Notes under the pieces: model-generated | Database searches by the model: none | Seen by the model: the letters and a program-made list of their open reading frames with translations, nothing else | Told to the model about the DNA's origin: nothing | Shown: positions 16,266-24,861 of the stretch, in pieces | Layout of the letters: each line of letters begins with the position of its first letter | Numbering within the stretch: position 1 is the first letter of the stretch | Translations under genes and position numbers: made by a program | NCBI GenBank assembly: GCA_036386415.1 | Contig: DASVVT010000028.1 | Span: forward strand, 1-43,325 | Direction of reading: 5' to 3' | DNA from: DASVVT01 sp036386415 | Lineage (GTDB): Bacteria > Acidobacteriota > Blastocatellia > Pyrinomonadales > Pyrinomonadaceae | Length of the DNA stretch: 43,325 nt

Positions 16266-16730
16266 TCGTCGTCGTGCTCTGAAGAACTCCTGCATGATGG
16301 CGCGGCATTCCGCTTCGAGCACGCCGGACGTGACCTCTATTTGATGATTCAAAGAGCTCGACTCACAGATATGAAAGTGTGATGCGACGGCACCGGCGCG
16401 TTCGTCAGCAGCGCCGTAAACGAGTCGTCTGACTCTGGCCTGAACGAGCGCGCCCGCGCACATCGCGCACGGCTCGATGGTCGAGTAGACCACGGCGTCC
16501 GTCAGCCTGTAGTTTCCAAACGCGCGTGCTGCTTCGCGCAGGGCGATGATTTCGGCGTGCGCCGTCGGGTCGCAATCCGTGCGCGTACGGTTACCGGCGA
16601 CGGCGAGAAGCGACGCGCCCAACCGGACGCACGCGCCGATGGGCACTTCGCCGCGCCCCCGCGCCTCTTCAGCCGCCGCCAGTGCCCTGCGCATCCAGCC
16701 GACGTCGGCGCTCACCTCTTCCGCTACCAT
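16251..16730 (-). CDS. tadA: tRNA-specific adenosine deaminase TadA
   Basis: The protein has 159 residues from ATG 16730 (an in-frame TTG four codons upstream is less likely). His58 and Glu60 in TAHAEIIAL and Cys88/Cys91 in EPCAMCAGAL form the zinc and proton-shuttle site of cytidine-deaminase-fold enzymes. GEVPIGACV and the C-terminal region with LNHQIEVTSGVL match TadA. It converts A34 to inosine in tRNA-Arg(ACG). The C-terminus (FFRARRRRDEG) is basic and runs into the 23-bp inverted repeat. Confidence 0.95.
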   Translation of the reverse strand: MVAEEVSADVGWMRRALAAAEEARGRGEVPIGACVRLGASLLAVAGNRTRTDCDPTAHAEIIALREAARAFGNYRLTDAVVYSTIEPCAMCAGALVQARVRRLVYGAADERAGAVASHFHICESSSLNHQIEVTSGVLEAECRAIMQEFFRARRRRDEG

Positions 16731-16802
16731 AGAAACAATCAAAGGTAAAATATAGGTGGCGTCACTAGTGCTGTCAAGCGATGCACCTTTAATGGTCTGG
16801 CA

Positions 16803-16811
16803 TGCTATTAT
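16803..16811 (+). promoter_or_regulatory. Extended -10 promoter candidate for DUF2270 gene
   Basis: TGCTATTAT gives a TGn extended -10 with a TATTAT box (5 of 6 to consensus), about 80 bases before the ATG. The -35 region is weak, as is common with extended -10 promoters. Confidence 0.4.
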
Positions 16812-16890
16812 CAGCGAGCGATCAATGCGGAAGCTTTAGCTTTCGTCCCCACAGAGAGAGCGCGTGAGGAGAGAGACCGAACCGAAGACG

Positions 16891-17862
16891 ATGAATAGCG
16901 AGGTGAGTTCCAGAGGAACCGTCCCACGCACGGGAAGCGAACGCGGCACGGGTCGCTTGCACCCTTCCAATCCGTCAAGCACAGACGCGGTGCCGCCCGC
17001 CCCGCAGAAAGCGTCCGGTACTACCGACACGCTGCGTCGCCTGTCAGCATCGGAATTCAACACCGCCATGATTCATCTCTATCGTGGCGAAGTGACACGC
17101 GCCAACACCTGGCGCAACCGGCTCGACACGACGACCAACTGGGCTGTCATCACGGCGGGCGCGACGCTCTCCTTCGCCTTCGGCGATCCCTTCAACCCGC
17201 ACTTCGTGATTCTCATCAACTCCATTCTGGTCGCCTTCTTCCTGTTCATGGAGGCGCGGCGTTATCGCTACTATGAAATCTGGTCGAGCCGCGTGCGCAC
17301 CATCGAGACGGGATACTTTGCGCAGATGCTTGAGCGCGGCGCAGTCCTTGATGAAGAGTGGGCGGAGCACCTGGCCGGAGACCTCTTGACGCCGCATTTC
17401 ACGATCAGCGAATGGGAGGCGGTCGGGCGTCGTCTACGCCGCAACTACCTGTGGATTTTCGTGCTGCTGGCGGCGAGCTGGAACTTGAAAGTTTACCTGC
17501 ATCCTGTTCCGGCCAGGGATTTAGGTATCTTCATGGATCGCGCCACGATAGGCGTAGTGCCCGGCTGGGCTGTCTTTGTCATCGGCATCATCTTTAATTT
17601 GGTGGTCTTTACCTTTGCCATCGCCACCGTGCGCCTTCGTCAGGCGACGGGCGAGGTTCTGCCGCACCACCACTTTTCGTTTCGTCCTTTCGAGCGCATG
17701 ACGCAATGGACGCGCGCCGCGACCACTTCGCGTAGCGCCGCCACAGTGCGCCGCGCCAAACGTGCGCGCCAGCGTGTGCGCACCACCGGCAGTACGGGCG
17801 AATTCAAGAAGCCGGTCACGCTGAACAAAGAATCTGTTACCGAAGAAACGATAATTAGATAG
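16891..17862 (+). CDS. DUF2270 membrane protein
   Basis: About 323 residues from ATG 16891; a GTG at 16864 could add nine. The first 45 residues are polar and disordered. Then MIHLYRGEVTRANTWRNRLDTTTNWA, the DUF2270 signature region, precedes four hydrophobic segments (about WAVITAGATLSFAFG, VILINSILVAFFLFM, YLWIFVLLAASWNL and WAVFVIGIIFNLVVF). The C-terminal tail is very basic. The role of DUF2270 is unknown. The stop TAG is followed at once by the spacer element that precedes hutH. Confidence 0.88.
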   Translation: MNSEVSSRGTVPRTGSERGTGRLHPSNPSSTDAVPPAPQKASGTTDTLRRLSASEFNTAMIHLYRGEVTRANTWRNRLDTTTNWAVITAGATLSFAFGDPFNPHFVILINSILVAFFLFMEARRYRYYEIWSSRVRTIETGYFAQMLERGAVLDEEWAEHLAGDLLTPHFTISEWEAVGRRLRRNYLWIFVLLAASWNLKVYLHPVPARDLGIFMDRATIGVVPGWAVFVIGIIFNLVVFTFAIATVRLRQATGEVLPHHHFSFRPFERMTQWTRAATTSRSAATVRRAKRARQRVRTTGSTGEFKKPVTLNKESVTEETIIR

Positions 17863-17999
17863 AAGACAGTAGTCAGTAGACAGTAGAAAAAAGCAGAACG
17901 TGACGCTGTGCCCTCTACTATGATTTCTAGATTCGGTACGAACACGCATCAACCGCTTTTCTTTTCTACTGGCTACTGTCTACTGACTACTGTCTACTC
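17863..17999. repeat. Spacer palindrome element R1 (AGTAGNC arms, core type I)
   Basis: The left arm (to about 17890) is made of 7-base AGTAGTC/AGTAGAC words and pairs with the complementary right arm at 17962-17998. The interior 17891-17961 is, in reverse complement, about 85 percent identical by eye to the interior of the element at 24862. It fills nearly the whole gap between DUF2270 and hutH. Confidence 0.8.
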
Positions 18000-18004
18000 T
18001 TTTT

Positions 18005-19510
18005 ATGCTTGAACTGGATGGGCAGAGGCTCACGCTCGCGCAGGTGGCGGAGGTCGCGGCGCGTGCGGAGCGAGGAGGAGTAGTGCTCGCGGCGGGCGCG
18101 CGCGTGCGTGCTGAAGCCGCGCGCCTGATGGTCGAAAAGATCATCGCGGAAGAGCGCGTCGTTTACGGCGTCAATACGGGTTTCGGCAAGCTCGCAGACA
18201 TTCACATCCCTGCGTCGGAACTGCGCGACCTGCAATTGAACCTGGTGCGCAGCCACGCGTGCGGCGTAGGTCGTGCGCTTTCTGAAGCGGAAGTGCGAGC
18301 CATGATGCTGCTGCGCGCGAACGTGCTGGCGCAAGGCTACAGCGGCGCTCGCCCCGTCATCATTGAAACGCTGCTCGCGATGCTCGAACGCAACGTCTGC
18401 CCCTTGATTCCCGAAAAGGGTTCGGTCGGGGCGAGCGGCGACCTCGCGCCGCTGGCGCATCTGGCGCTCACGGTCATAGGCGAAGGCGAGGCGTTTTATG
18501 AGGGTGAAAGATTGGCGAGCGCGGAAGCTTTGCGACGCGCCGGAATCCCGACCCTTGAGCTTGAGGCTAAGGAAGGATTGGCGCTCCTGAACGGGACGCA
18601 GGCGATGGCGGCGGTCGGCGGCCTCGCCCTCTATCGAGCGGAGAGACTGGCGCGCGCGGCGGACGTGGCGGGCGCGATGACGCTCGAAGCCCTGCGCGGC
18701 ACGCCCGTCGCGTTCGACGAGCGCATACACGCCGCGCGACCGCATCCCGGGCAGGTAGCGGTCGCAACACACCTGCGCGAGCTGCTGACGGATAGCGGGA
18801 TCAGAGCATCGCATCTCGAAAACGATCCGCGCGTGCAGGATGCTTACAGCCTGCGTTGCATGCCGCAGGTTCACGGCGCGGTGCGCGGCGCGATCCATCA
18901 TGCGTGCGAAGTGGTTGAGATTGAGACCGGCTCGGCGACGGACAACCCGCTTGTCTTCACGCGCGAGGAAGAGGTTCTGTCGGGCGGCAATTTTCACGGC
19001 GCGCCGCTCGCGCTGGCACTCGACTACGCGGCCATTGCGCTCACAGACCTGGCGAGCATCAGCGAGCGCCGCATAGACCGTCTCATCAACCCGGACACCA
19101 ACGAAGGTCTGCCCGCCTTCCTCACGGCGCATCCCGGCACCTCTTCCGGCTTCATGATCGCGCACGTCTCTGCGGTCGCCCTGCTCAACGAGATGAAGGT
19201 GCTCGCGCATCCGGCGAGCGTTGATAACCTGCCGACGTCCGGCGGCAAAGAGGATCATGTGTCGATGGGCATGACGGCGGCGATTAAGCTGCGCACAATG
19301 GTCGAGAACGCCGAGCACGTCATCGCCATAGAGATGCTCGCCGCTGCCGAGGGACTGGATTACCGCGCGCCGCTACAGCCCGGGAAAGGCGTGCGTCGCG
19401 CTTACGAGGTCGTGCGCTCGCTTGCGCCGCGCCTCACGCGCGACCGCTCTCTCTCGCCTGACATGCAAAAGATCGCTGCGAGCATCCGCCGTGGTGACTT
19501 CGACATCTAG
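18005..19510 (+). CDS. hutH: Histidine ammonia-lyase
   Basis: 501 residues, standard length. Residues 143-145 (ASG within GSVGASGDLAPLAHL) form the MIO electrophile. Tyr54 in VVYGVNTGFG, the GTQAMAA segment, SLRCMPQVHG, SATDNPL and SGGNFHG are all conserved active-site stretches. It converts histidine to urocanate, the first step of histidine use. The ATG lies six bases after element R1 with no Shine-Dalgarno, so expression may rely on coupling or a leaderless message. hutU follows at 21511; hutI and a later-step enzyme are not in the window. Confidence 0.97.
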   Translation: MLELDGQRLTLAQVAEVAARAERGGVVLAAGARVRAEAARLMVEKIIAEERVVYGVNTGFGKLADIHIPASELRDLQLNLVRSHACGVGRALSEAEVRAMMLLRANVLAQGYSGARPVIIETLLAMLERNVCPLIPEKGSVGASGDLAPLAHLALTVIGEGEAFYEGERLASAEALRRAGIPTLELEAKEGLALLNGTQAMAAVGGLALYRAERLARAADVAGAMTLEALRGTPVAFDERIHAARPHPGQVAVATHLRELLTDSGIRASHLENDPRVQDAYSLRCMPQVHGAVRGAIHHACEVVEIETGSATDNPLVFTREEEVLSGGNFHGAPLALALDYAAIALTDLASISERRIDRLINPDTNEGLPAFLTAHPGTSSGFMIAHVSAVALLNEMKVLAHPASVDNLPTSGGKEDHVSMGMTAAIKLRTMVENAEHVIAIEMLAAAEGLDYRAPLQPGKGVRRAYEVVRSLAPRLTRDRSLSPDMQKIAASIRRGDFDI

Positions 19511-19609
19511 AGCGGCGAGCCCTTGAGGCAAGCTCGGATTAATCTGATCGCACAGCTTTTCATCTTCGCGGCGTGCCAATAGCCGTCCGAAGACAGGTCT
19601 GAGATTTCA

Positions 19610-19638
19610 TTGACTTGCTCTAACAATAGGGTTACGCT
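19610..19638 (+). promoter_or_regulatory. Possible sigma-70 promoter upstream of 19799 gene
   Basis: TTGACT at 19610-19615, a 17-base spacer and TACGCT at 19633-19638. The -35 is good (5 of 6), the -10 is poor. It lies about 160 bases before the next start. The remainder of 19511-19798 shows no gene. Confidence 0.3.
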
Positions 19639-19798
19639 TACCTCGTTCTCATATTGAATACCGCCTCAATCTTCGTAGGCACGTAATACATCTTAGCGAG
19701 CGAATCTTTTATCCTCGCCCGTCTCAAAGCTCAGTAACCGAAAATGTTTTAACTTTTGCGCTGGAACACTCTTTGTTGAATAGAAGGAGGATGTTGAA

Positions 19799-20392
19799 AT
19801 GGACTGGACTATGGCGCTTTTCATCTTGTCTTCGGTCGCCGGAATCATAATGGTAATTGGCAGTCTCTTTCTGCTCTACAAGGGTCGTATTTACCTGGAT
19901 AGCGAAGGCAAGAGCGTGTCGCAGGTTGAACTGCCGTTGGGGATCAAATTCAGCACGCAATTCCCTGTTTTAGTCATGTTTCTTTTCGGCGCGTTTCTGC
20001 TCATCTTTCCTATCCATTACGCTAAAAACATCTGCCCCGATCTGTCTCTCCACAGTAAGGTTTTCCCTCAGATGGTGACAGTCAAAGGCAAGGTTATCTC
20101 GAAAGACGTTAAAGATCGGATAGACGTGTATGCTATCGTTGACGAGCAGAGCAATGCTCATGACGAGGTGATCTTGAACGTCCCTTTCAGGCTGAACGGG
20201 CGTTACCAGATTATGTACTCGACTAATAATCGGGTGCTCGACTCGGTCCCGTTTATGCTTGAAAAGCCTGACCAGCCTATTACGCTCAGAGATGTGGCGG
20301 TGCAGTCTTCAATGCAATCTATCGCACCTCCTCTCGAACTCAGTGCGCCACAAATAAAGGCCACGCAGGATCAAATTGCCAATTTCAAATAG
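19799..20392 (+). CDS. Two-TM membrane protein of unknown function
   Basis: The 197-residue protein follows a strong GAAGGAGG site 8 bases before the ATG. Two transmembrane segments are clear: residues about 5-26 (MALFILSSVAGIIMVIGSLF) and 53-72 (FPVLVMFLFGAFLLIFPI). The remaining 120 residues are soluble and beta-rich (VTVKGKVISKDVKDRIDVYA), probably periplasmic. I recognise no family. The next gene, a small secreted beta-sandwich protein, starts 9 bases after its stop, so they form an operon and may interact at the envelope. Confidence 0.8.
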   Translation: MDWTMALFILSSVAGIIMVIGSLFLLYKGRIYLDSEGKSVSQVELPLGIKFSTQFPVLVMFLFGAFLLIFPIHYAKNICPDLSLHSKVFPQMVTVKGKVISKDVKDRIDVYAIVDEQSNAHDEVILNVPFRLNGRYQIMYSTNNRVLDSVPFMLEKPDQPITLRDVAVQSSMQSIAPPLELSAPQIKATQDQIANFK

Positions 20393-20401
20393 AGGTCGAC
20401 G

Positions 20402-20752
20402 ATGATAAAATTTAGCCGTCTGGCGCTCGCTTCAACCCTGATCCTCTGTTTATTGAGCGCGCTTCCTCTCTCCTCCGATGCGAGTCTTGATGAGATCACG
20501 CTCTCCGGCCATGTTGTGATTAAACGGGCTCGCGGGGATTCAAGCCAACAATTTAATGTCAAACTGTACCCTCCGAAAGACAGTGGCAACCCGATCCTGC
20601 TCACAACTACGGATAATTCCGGCTATTTCAAATTCACGGGGCTATCGGCCACTTCTTACCTACTCGAAATATATTCGGACAAGACGCTGGTCTATCAAGA
20701 GGTCATTGACATGAGCAATGGAAACCGCGACCTCACTATTAATCTGAACTGA
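20402..20752 (+). CDS. Secreted carboxypeptidase-regulatory-like beta-sandwich protein
   Basis: 116 residues with a signal peptide (residues 1-27, hydrophobic LALASTLILCLLSALPL, cleavage near SDAS). The mature part, ITLSGHVVIKRARGD...LLTTTDNSGYFKFTGLSATSYLLEIYSDK, matches the CarboxypepD_reg / transthyretin-like fold, a structural or ligand-binding domain common in envelope proteins. It is tied to the two-TM protein just upstream, with a purine-rich AGAGG site. Confidence 0.8.
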   Translation: MIKFSRLALASTLILCLLSALPLSSDASLDEITLSGHVVIKRARGDSSQQFNVKLYPPKDSGNPILLTTTDNSGYFKFTGLSATSYLLEIYSDKTLVYQEVIDMSNGNRDLTINLN

Positions 20753-21113
20753 AATCCGGCGTGAGCCGGGGCGTGGCATGCGCTCTCGGCGCAAGCATTG
20801 ACACAGCTAACAATCAAACCATGTTCAGCTACGTCGAATTTCAACGTTTGACTTCAAGGGCATCAGGCATGCCGCCCAGGTAAACCGCAGGGTATAGCCT
20901 CAAGAGCTTGTCCTGCGCTGCTAGATCAATTATCAGCAGCGTGCGCCCGCTTGCTACCTTTCGCTTTCTGCCTTCTGCTCTTCACGCTTCACCCTTTTTT
21001 CTGTTATTACATTACTGATCCAACAATTTACAAGGCGGCTGTCGCCTGTGGCGCACACACAGAGTTCGGTGTTGAGCGTCGAGCGGTAGAGCCGTAAGCC
21101 GAGAGGGACTCAT
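20753..21113. other. Intergenic region with a decayed half-palindrome
   Basis: 361 bases without a gene. A small GC hairpin (GCCGG-type arms) follows the stop near 20757-20776. A pyrimidine run at about 20962-20996 (CTTCTGCTCTTCACGCTTCA) has the short-word style of the spacer palindromes but no matching second arm, so it may be a half-deleted element. The promoter for the zinc-ribbon gene at 21114 must lie in the last 150 bases; none is clear. Confidence 0.35.
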
Positions 21114-21413
21114 ATGTCAGAAGCTTGGGATGATCGCAAGAAAGCGCTTGAGGAGGACTATTTCAGGCGTCAAGAGAGAGAGTTGATCGAGAAGATGCGA
21201 GAGCGCATGGCCGCCGAGCAACAGGCGGCGCAAGCCGCCCCCTCTCTCAAATGCCCGAAGGACGACGGCACGCTCGTCGAAGTCGATTTCGAGGGCATCA
21301 AGATTGATCTATGCGACCAGTGCGGCGGGGCATGGCTCGATCCAGGGGAATTGGAAAGCCTCACGCACAAAGACTCCGGCGGCTGGCTGAGCCGTTTGTG
21401 GGGAAGCAAATAA
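21114..21413 (+). CDS. TFIIB-type zinc-ribbon protein
   Basis: 99 residues from ATG preceded by a purine-rich AGAGGGA site. Residues 1-42 are a charged helix (coiled-coil-like). Residues 47-78 match zf-TFIIB: KCPKDDGTLVEV, then IDLCDQCGGAWLDPGELE. The first knuckle has a single Cys (CPKD in place of CPxC), a variant seen in this family, so zinc coordination may be three-Cys plus Asp. Function unknown. It lies between hutH and hutU without an evident link to histidine use. Confidence 0.85.
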   Translation: MSEAWDDRKKALEEDYFRRQERELIEKMRERMAAEQQAAQAAPSLKCPKDDGTLVEVDFEGIKIDLCDQCGGAWLDPGELESLTHKDSGGWLSRLWGSK

Positions 21414-21507
21414 ATTTTGATCTGCGATTGGCAGAGGATGAAACGTCAAATCTGAGAATGTTCGAAATCTCAGATCGTGAAATCGAAGATCAAAAATCGC
21501 AAATTAT
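21413..21507. repeat. Spacer palindrome R12 before hutU
   Basis: Left arm AAATTTTGATCTGCGATT (21413-21430) has imperfect complement near 21481-21507 (AATCGAAGATCAAAAATCGC), with an inner ATCTGAG/CTCAGAT pair. It is AT-rich and fills the whole gap from the zinc-ribbon gene to hutU, leaving no Shine-Dalgarno for hutU. Confidence 0.55.
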
Positions 21508-21510
21508 CTT

Positions 21511-23169
21511 ATGAGCTCAAGAACTATACGCGCGCCGCGCGGCGCGCAACTTAATTGCAAGGGGTGGCATCAGGAGGCCGCGCTTCGCTGCCTGATGAAC
21601 AACCTCGACCCGGATGTCGCGGAGCGCCCGGAAGAGTTGGTCGTCTACGGAGGGGCTGGCAAGGCTGCGCGCAACTGGGCGGCCTTTGAGGCTATCGTGC
21701 GCGAGTTGCAGCAACTCGAAGGGGACGAGACGCTGCTCGTGCAGTCCGGCAAGCCCGTCGCCGTCTTTCGCACGCACGATATGGCTCCGCGCGTGCTCAT
21801 CGCCAACTCCAATCTGGTCGGCGCGTGGGCGACCTGGGAACACTTCCACGAACTCGAACGGCGCGGCCTCATGATGTACGGCCAGATGACTGCGGGCAGT
21901 TGGATTTACATCGGCACGCAGGGCATCGTGCAGGGGACGTTCGAGACGTTCGCGGCGATGGCGGATCGTCACTTCGGCGGCGACCTCGCGGGGTGTCTCG
22001 TCGTCTCCGGCGGCATGGGCGGCATGGGTGGCGCGCAGCCTCTGGCGGCGACACTTAACGGCGCTGTCTTCCTCGGCATAGACGTTGACCCCGCGCGCAT
22101 AGAGCGTCGCGTGCGCAATGGTTACTGCGACCGTCTCGCGCTCGATTTAGACGAGGCGCTCAGAATCTGCGAAGACGCGCGCGAGCAGAGGCGACCCATC
22201 TCGGTCGGTCTCGTCGGAAACTGCGCTGAAGTATTGCCCGAACTGATCAGGCGCGGCGTCACCGTTGACGCTCTAACGGATCAGACGAGCGCGCACGATC
22301 CCTTGAACGGTTATGTCCCCGCCGGGTTGAGCCTCGAAGAAGCCGCAGAGTTGCGTCAAACCGATCCGAAGGGTTACATCGAACGTTCCTTTCATTCTAT
22401 GGCCGTGCATGTCGAAGCGATGCTGACGCTCAAGCGGGCGGGCGCAGTCACCTTCGATTACGGCAACAACATACGCAAGCAGGCTTTTGACGCCGGATGC
22501 CTCGACGCCTTCGAGATTCCAGGTTTCGTCCCGGAATACATCCGCCCGCTCTTCTGTGAAGGCAAAGGCCCTTTTCGCTGGGTCGCGCTCTCGGGCGAAG
22601 CGGAAGACATACGCAAGACAGACGACCTCGCGCTTGAGCTTTTTCCAGAAGATCGCACCTTGAATCGCTGGCTGCGCCTGGCGCGCGAGCGCGTGCCGTT
22701 TCAGGGGCTTCCGGCGCGCATCTGCTGGCTCGGTTACGGCGAGCGCGCCGAGATGGGCGAGAGGATTAACGACCTGGTCAAGCGCGGCGACCTGAAAGCG
22801 CCCATCGCCATCGGGCGCGACCATCTCGACACGGGCTCCGTCGCTTCACCCTTCCGCGAGACCGAAGCGATGAAAGACGGCTCGGACGCCGTCGCCGACT
22901 GGCCTATTCTGAACGCACTCCTGAACACTGCGAGCGGCGCAAGCTGGGTCTCGTTTCATCATGGCGGCGGTGTCGGCATCGGCTACTCTTTGCACGCCGG
23001 GCAGGTGACAGTCGCCGACGGGACGGATGAAGGGGCGCGTCGTCTCAACCGCGTGCTCACGAATGATCCCGGACTCGGCGTCGCGCGCCACGTCGATGCG
23101 GGTTATGAAGAGGCTGAAGCCACAGCCCGCGATAAAGGCATTAATGTTCCAATGCTCGATAGTCAGTAG
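21511..23169 (+). CDS. hutU: Urocanate hydratase
   Basis: 552 residues, normal length. Family landmarks: RAPRGAQLNCKGWHQEAALR, YGGAGKAARNW, QSGKPVAVFRTH, MTAGSWIYIGTQGIVQGTFE (NAD+ region), GGMGGMGGAQPLAA (dinucleotide loop), LTDQTSAHDPLNGY and VPEYIRPLFCEGKGPFRW with the catalytic Cys region. It converts urocanate to imidazolone propionate in the cytosol. The last codons, S-Q-stop (AGT CAG TAG), are the first word of the following spacer element, so the element supplies the C-terminus. Confidence 0.97.
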   Translation: MSSRTIRAPRGAQLNCKGWHQEAALRCLMNNLDPDVAERPEELVVYGGAGKAARNWAAFEAIVRELQQLEGDETLLVQSGKPVAVFRTHDMAPRVLIANSNLVGAWATWEHFHELERRGLMMYGQMTAGSWIYIGTQGIVQGTFETFAAMADRHFGGDLAGCLVVSGGMGGMGGAQPLAATLNGAVFLGIDVDPARIERRVRNGYCDRLALDLDEALRICEDAREQRRPISVGLVGNCAEVLPELIRRGVTVDALTDQTSAHDPLNGYVPAGLSLEEAAELRQTDPKGYIERSFHSMAVHVEAMLTLKRAGAVTFDYGNNIRKQAFDAGCLDAFEIPGFVPEYIRPLFCEGKGPFRWVALSGEAEDIRKTDDLALELFPEDRTLNRWLRLARERVPFQGLPARICWLGYGERAEMGERINDLVKRGDLKAPIAIGRDHLDTGSVASPFRETEAMKDGSDAVADWPILNALLNTASGASWVSFHHGGGVGIGYSLHAGQVTVADGTDEGARRLNRVLTNDPGLGVARHVDAGYEEAEATARDKGINVPMLDSQ

Positions 23170-23262
23170 TCAGTAGTCCGTTGTTTCGCTAGCGATACTT
23201 GTATCTTGTGGGCGCAAGGGCGCTATCCAAACAACGGACAACTGACCACGGACAACGGACAT
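23163..23262. repeat. Spacer palindrome R2 (core type II)
   Basis: AGTCAGTAG words at 23161-23176, then arm GTCCGTTGTTT (23176-23186) matching AAACAACGGAC at 23229-23239, followed by two more CAACGGAC-like words. The interior begins TTTCGCTAGCGA, shared with element R3. It ends four bases before the suhB ATG. Confidence 0.7.
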
Positions 23263-23266
23263 TTTC

Positions 23267-24037
23267 ATGCTCAATTTTGCCATTCAAGCGGCGCGTGATG
23301 CCGGTCAGATTCTGGCCGAACGTTTCGGGCGCGCTATTCAGATCACGCACAAGGGCGACATAGACATCGTGACCGAGGCTGACCTTGCCGCCGAACGTCT
23401 CATCGTGGAGCGCATCAGGTCTTACTACCCGCGTCACGCGATTCTGGCCGAAGAGTCCGGCGCTTCACTTGCTATTAACGATCAGCAGAGCGAGCTCAAA
23501 TGGGTCATAGACCCGCTCGACGGGACGACCAATTACGCGCACGGCTATCCTTGTTTCTGCGTCTCAATCGCGCTTGAGCATCAAGGCCGGATAGAGATCG
23601 GCGTCATCTATGACCCCGTGCGCGACGAAGTGTTTGCGGCTGAGCGTGGATACGGCGCAACCCTCAACGGGCGCAGCATACGCGTCTCCGAAATTGATGA
23701 TCTGAATCGAGCGATGCTCTGCACAGGCTTCCCCTACGACGTGCGCGAGCGCGGAGATTTCGCGCGCCACTTCAGCAACTTCATCATGCACGCGCAGGCC
23801 GTGCGCCGCGACGGTTCGGCTGCGCTCGATCTGGCCTACGTCGCCTGTGGAAGATTCGACGGGTTCTGGGAAGAAGGCTTACGCCCCTGGGATGTCGCCG
23901 CCGGGGTGCTCCTCGTCGAAGAGGCGGGCGGGCGCGTCTCCCGCTACGACGGCTCAGCCTTCGACATCTACACGCCGCCCATCATGGTCAGCAACGGCCT
24001 CGTCCATGAAGCAATGATGGAAGTGTTAAAGAAGTAG
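23267..24037 (+). CDS. suhB: Inositol-1-monophosphatase family protein
   Basis: 256 residues. Metal and catalytic motifs are intact: AEESGA, VIDPLDGTTNYAHGYP, DGSAALDLAYVACGRFDGFWE and RPWDVAAGVLLVEEAGG. The family removes phosphate from inositol monophosphate and related sugars; in enterobacteria SuhB also acts in rRNA antitermination. It ends Lys-Lys-stop as AAG AAG TAG, where TAG is the first word of element R3. The gene lies tightly between two spacer elements. Confidence 0.92.
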   Translation: MLNFAIQAARDAGQILAERFGRAIQITHKGDIDIVTEADLAAERLIVERIRSYYPRHAILAEESGASLAINDQQSELKWVIDPLDGTTNYAHGYPCFCVSIALEHQGRIEIGVIYDPVRDEVFAAERGYGATLNGRSIRVSEIDDLNRAMLCTGFPYDVRERGDFARHFSNFIMHAQAVRRDGSAALDLAYVACGRFDGFWEEGLRPWDVAAGVLLVEEAGGRVSRYDGSAFDIYTPPIMVSNGLVHEAMMEVLKK

Positions 24038-24160
24038 ACAGTAGACAGTAGTCAGTAGTCAGTAGAAAAGCTTTCGCTAGCGAATGCGTCCGGGTGAAAG
24101 CTTCAGTGCCCACCAGCGCGATAGCGCCTACTGGCTCCTGACTACTGTCTACTGTCTACT
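24033..24160. repeat. Spacer palindrome R3 between convergent suhB and plsC
   Basis: The left arm 24033-24065 (AGTAGAC/AGTAGTC words) pairs with 24128-24160. The interior starts AAAAGCTTTCGCTAGCGA, sharing TTTCGCTAGCGA with R2. Both flanking genes, suhB on plus and plsC on minus, read AAG AAG TAG into the element, so each stop codon is the element's terminal TAG. It is well placed as a bidirectional terminator. Confidence 0.8.
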
Positions 24161-24842
24161 TCTTCAGTTCTTTGCCAATGATTTCGGCGAGGCGTTCGCT
24201 TTCGCGGCGAGCGCAGAGGCGCGCATCCTCGCCCTCTTGCGGCGTGGCGTAGTGGAGCGGGTGATAGATGATCTCGACATTCGCGAAGCGTGGGAGGCGA
24301 TAGCCTTTCGGCCAGACGCGGTGTGCGCCGCGAATGGTAACGGGCAGAATGGGCACATTGGCTTCGAGCGCCATCCGCACAGCCCCGGGCTTGAACCTGC
24401 TCAGCTCGCCAGTGGGCAGCGCCCGTCCACCTTCAGGAAAGATCGTCACCACGCCGCCGTCGCGCAGCCACTGCAAGGTGCGGCGTATCGCCGTCGGGTC
24501 GCTCTTTTCAATCTGGAGCGGCCACGCGCCCATCAGTCTCATCAGTTTTCCCACGACAGGCCAGTCGAACGCTTCGTCCCATGCGAGAAAGCGTTGCGCA
24601 CGGTTGATCGGAAAGCCAATCCAGAACGGGTCTATATATGTCTGGTGATTGGCGGCGACGATGAGACCGCCGCTGGACGGGATATTCTCTATCCCCTCGT
24701 AACGTATTCGCCAGAGCAGACGAGAAAGCGTCCGCCCCATGGGGCGTATCACGTCCAGCGCCCACTTCGGCAGGATGACCTCTTCCTGCTGCGCTGTGTT
24801 TCTTCGACGGCGCTCTACCACACTCGTGCTTGACTCACTCAA
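24156..24842 (-). CDS. plsC: 1-acyl-sn-glycerol-3-phosphate acyltransferase (PlsC family)
   Basis: I choose TTG 24842, which has AGAGG 8 bases upstream. A longer frame to 24953 would translate the spacer element (WLLTTGY) and is not credible. 228 residues. NHQTYIDPFWIG carries the HX4D catalytic motif and VTIFPEGGRA the substrate-binding FPEG motif. VLPVTIRGAHRVWPKG follows. It acylates lysophosphatidate at the inner membrane in phospholipid synthesis. The C-terminal stop is supplied by element R3. Confidence 0.9.
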   Translation of the reverse strand: MSESSTSVVERRRRNTAQQEEVILPKWALDVIRPMGRTLSRLLWRIRYEGIENIPSSGGLIVAANHQTYIDPFWIGFPINRAQRFLAWDEAFDWPVVGKLMRLMGAWPLQIEKSDPTAIRRTLQWLRDGGVVTIFPEGGRALPTGELSRFKPGAVRMALEANVPILPVTIRGAHRVWPKGYRLPRFANVEIIYHPLHYATPQEGEDARLCARRESERLAEIIGKELKK

Positions 24843-24861
24843 AACGAACACCTCTGTAAAG

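Noticed and set aside
17987..19318. Long open frame (443 codons) antisense to hutH
   Set aside because: Arg/His-rich shadow of a GC-rich gene; hutH is certain.
24084..24833. Open frame antisense to plsC
   Set aside because: It begins in a spacer element and mirrors plsC, which has intact motifs.
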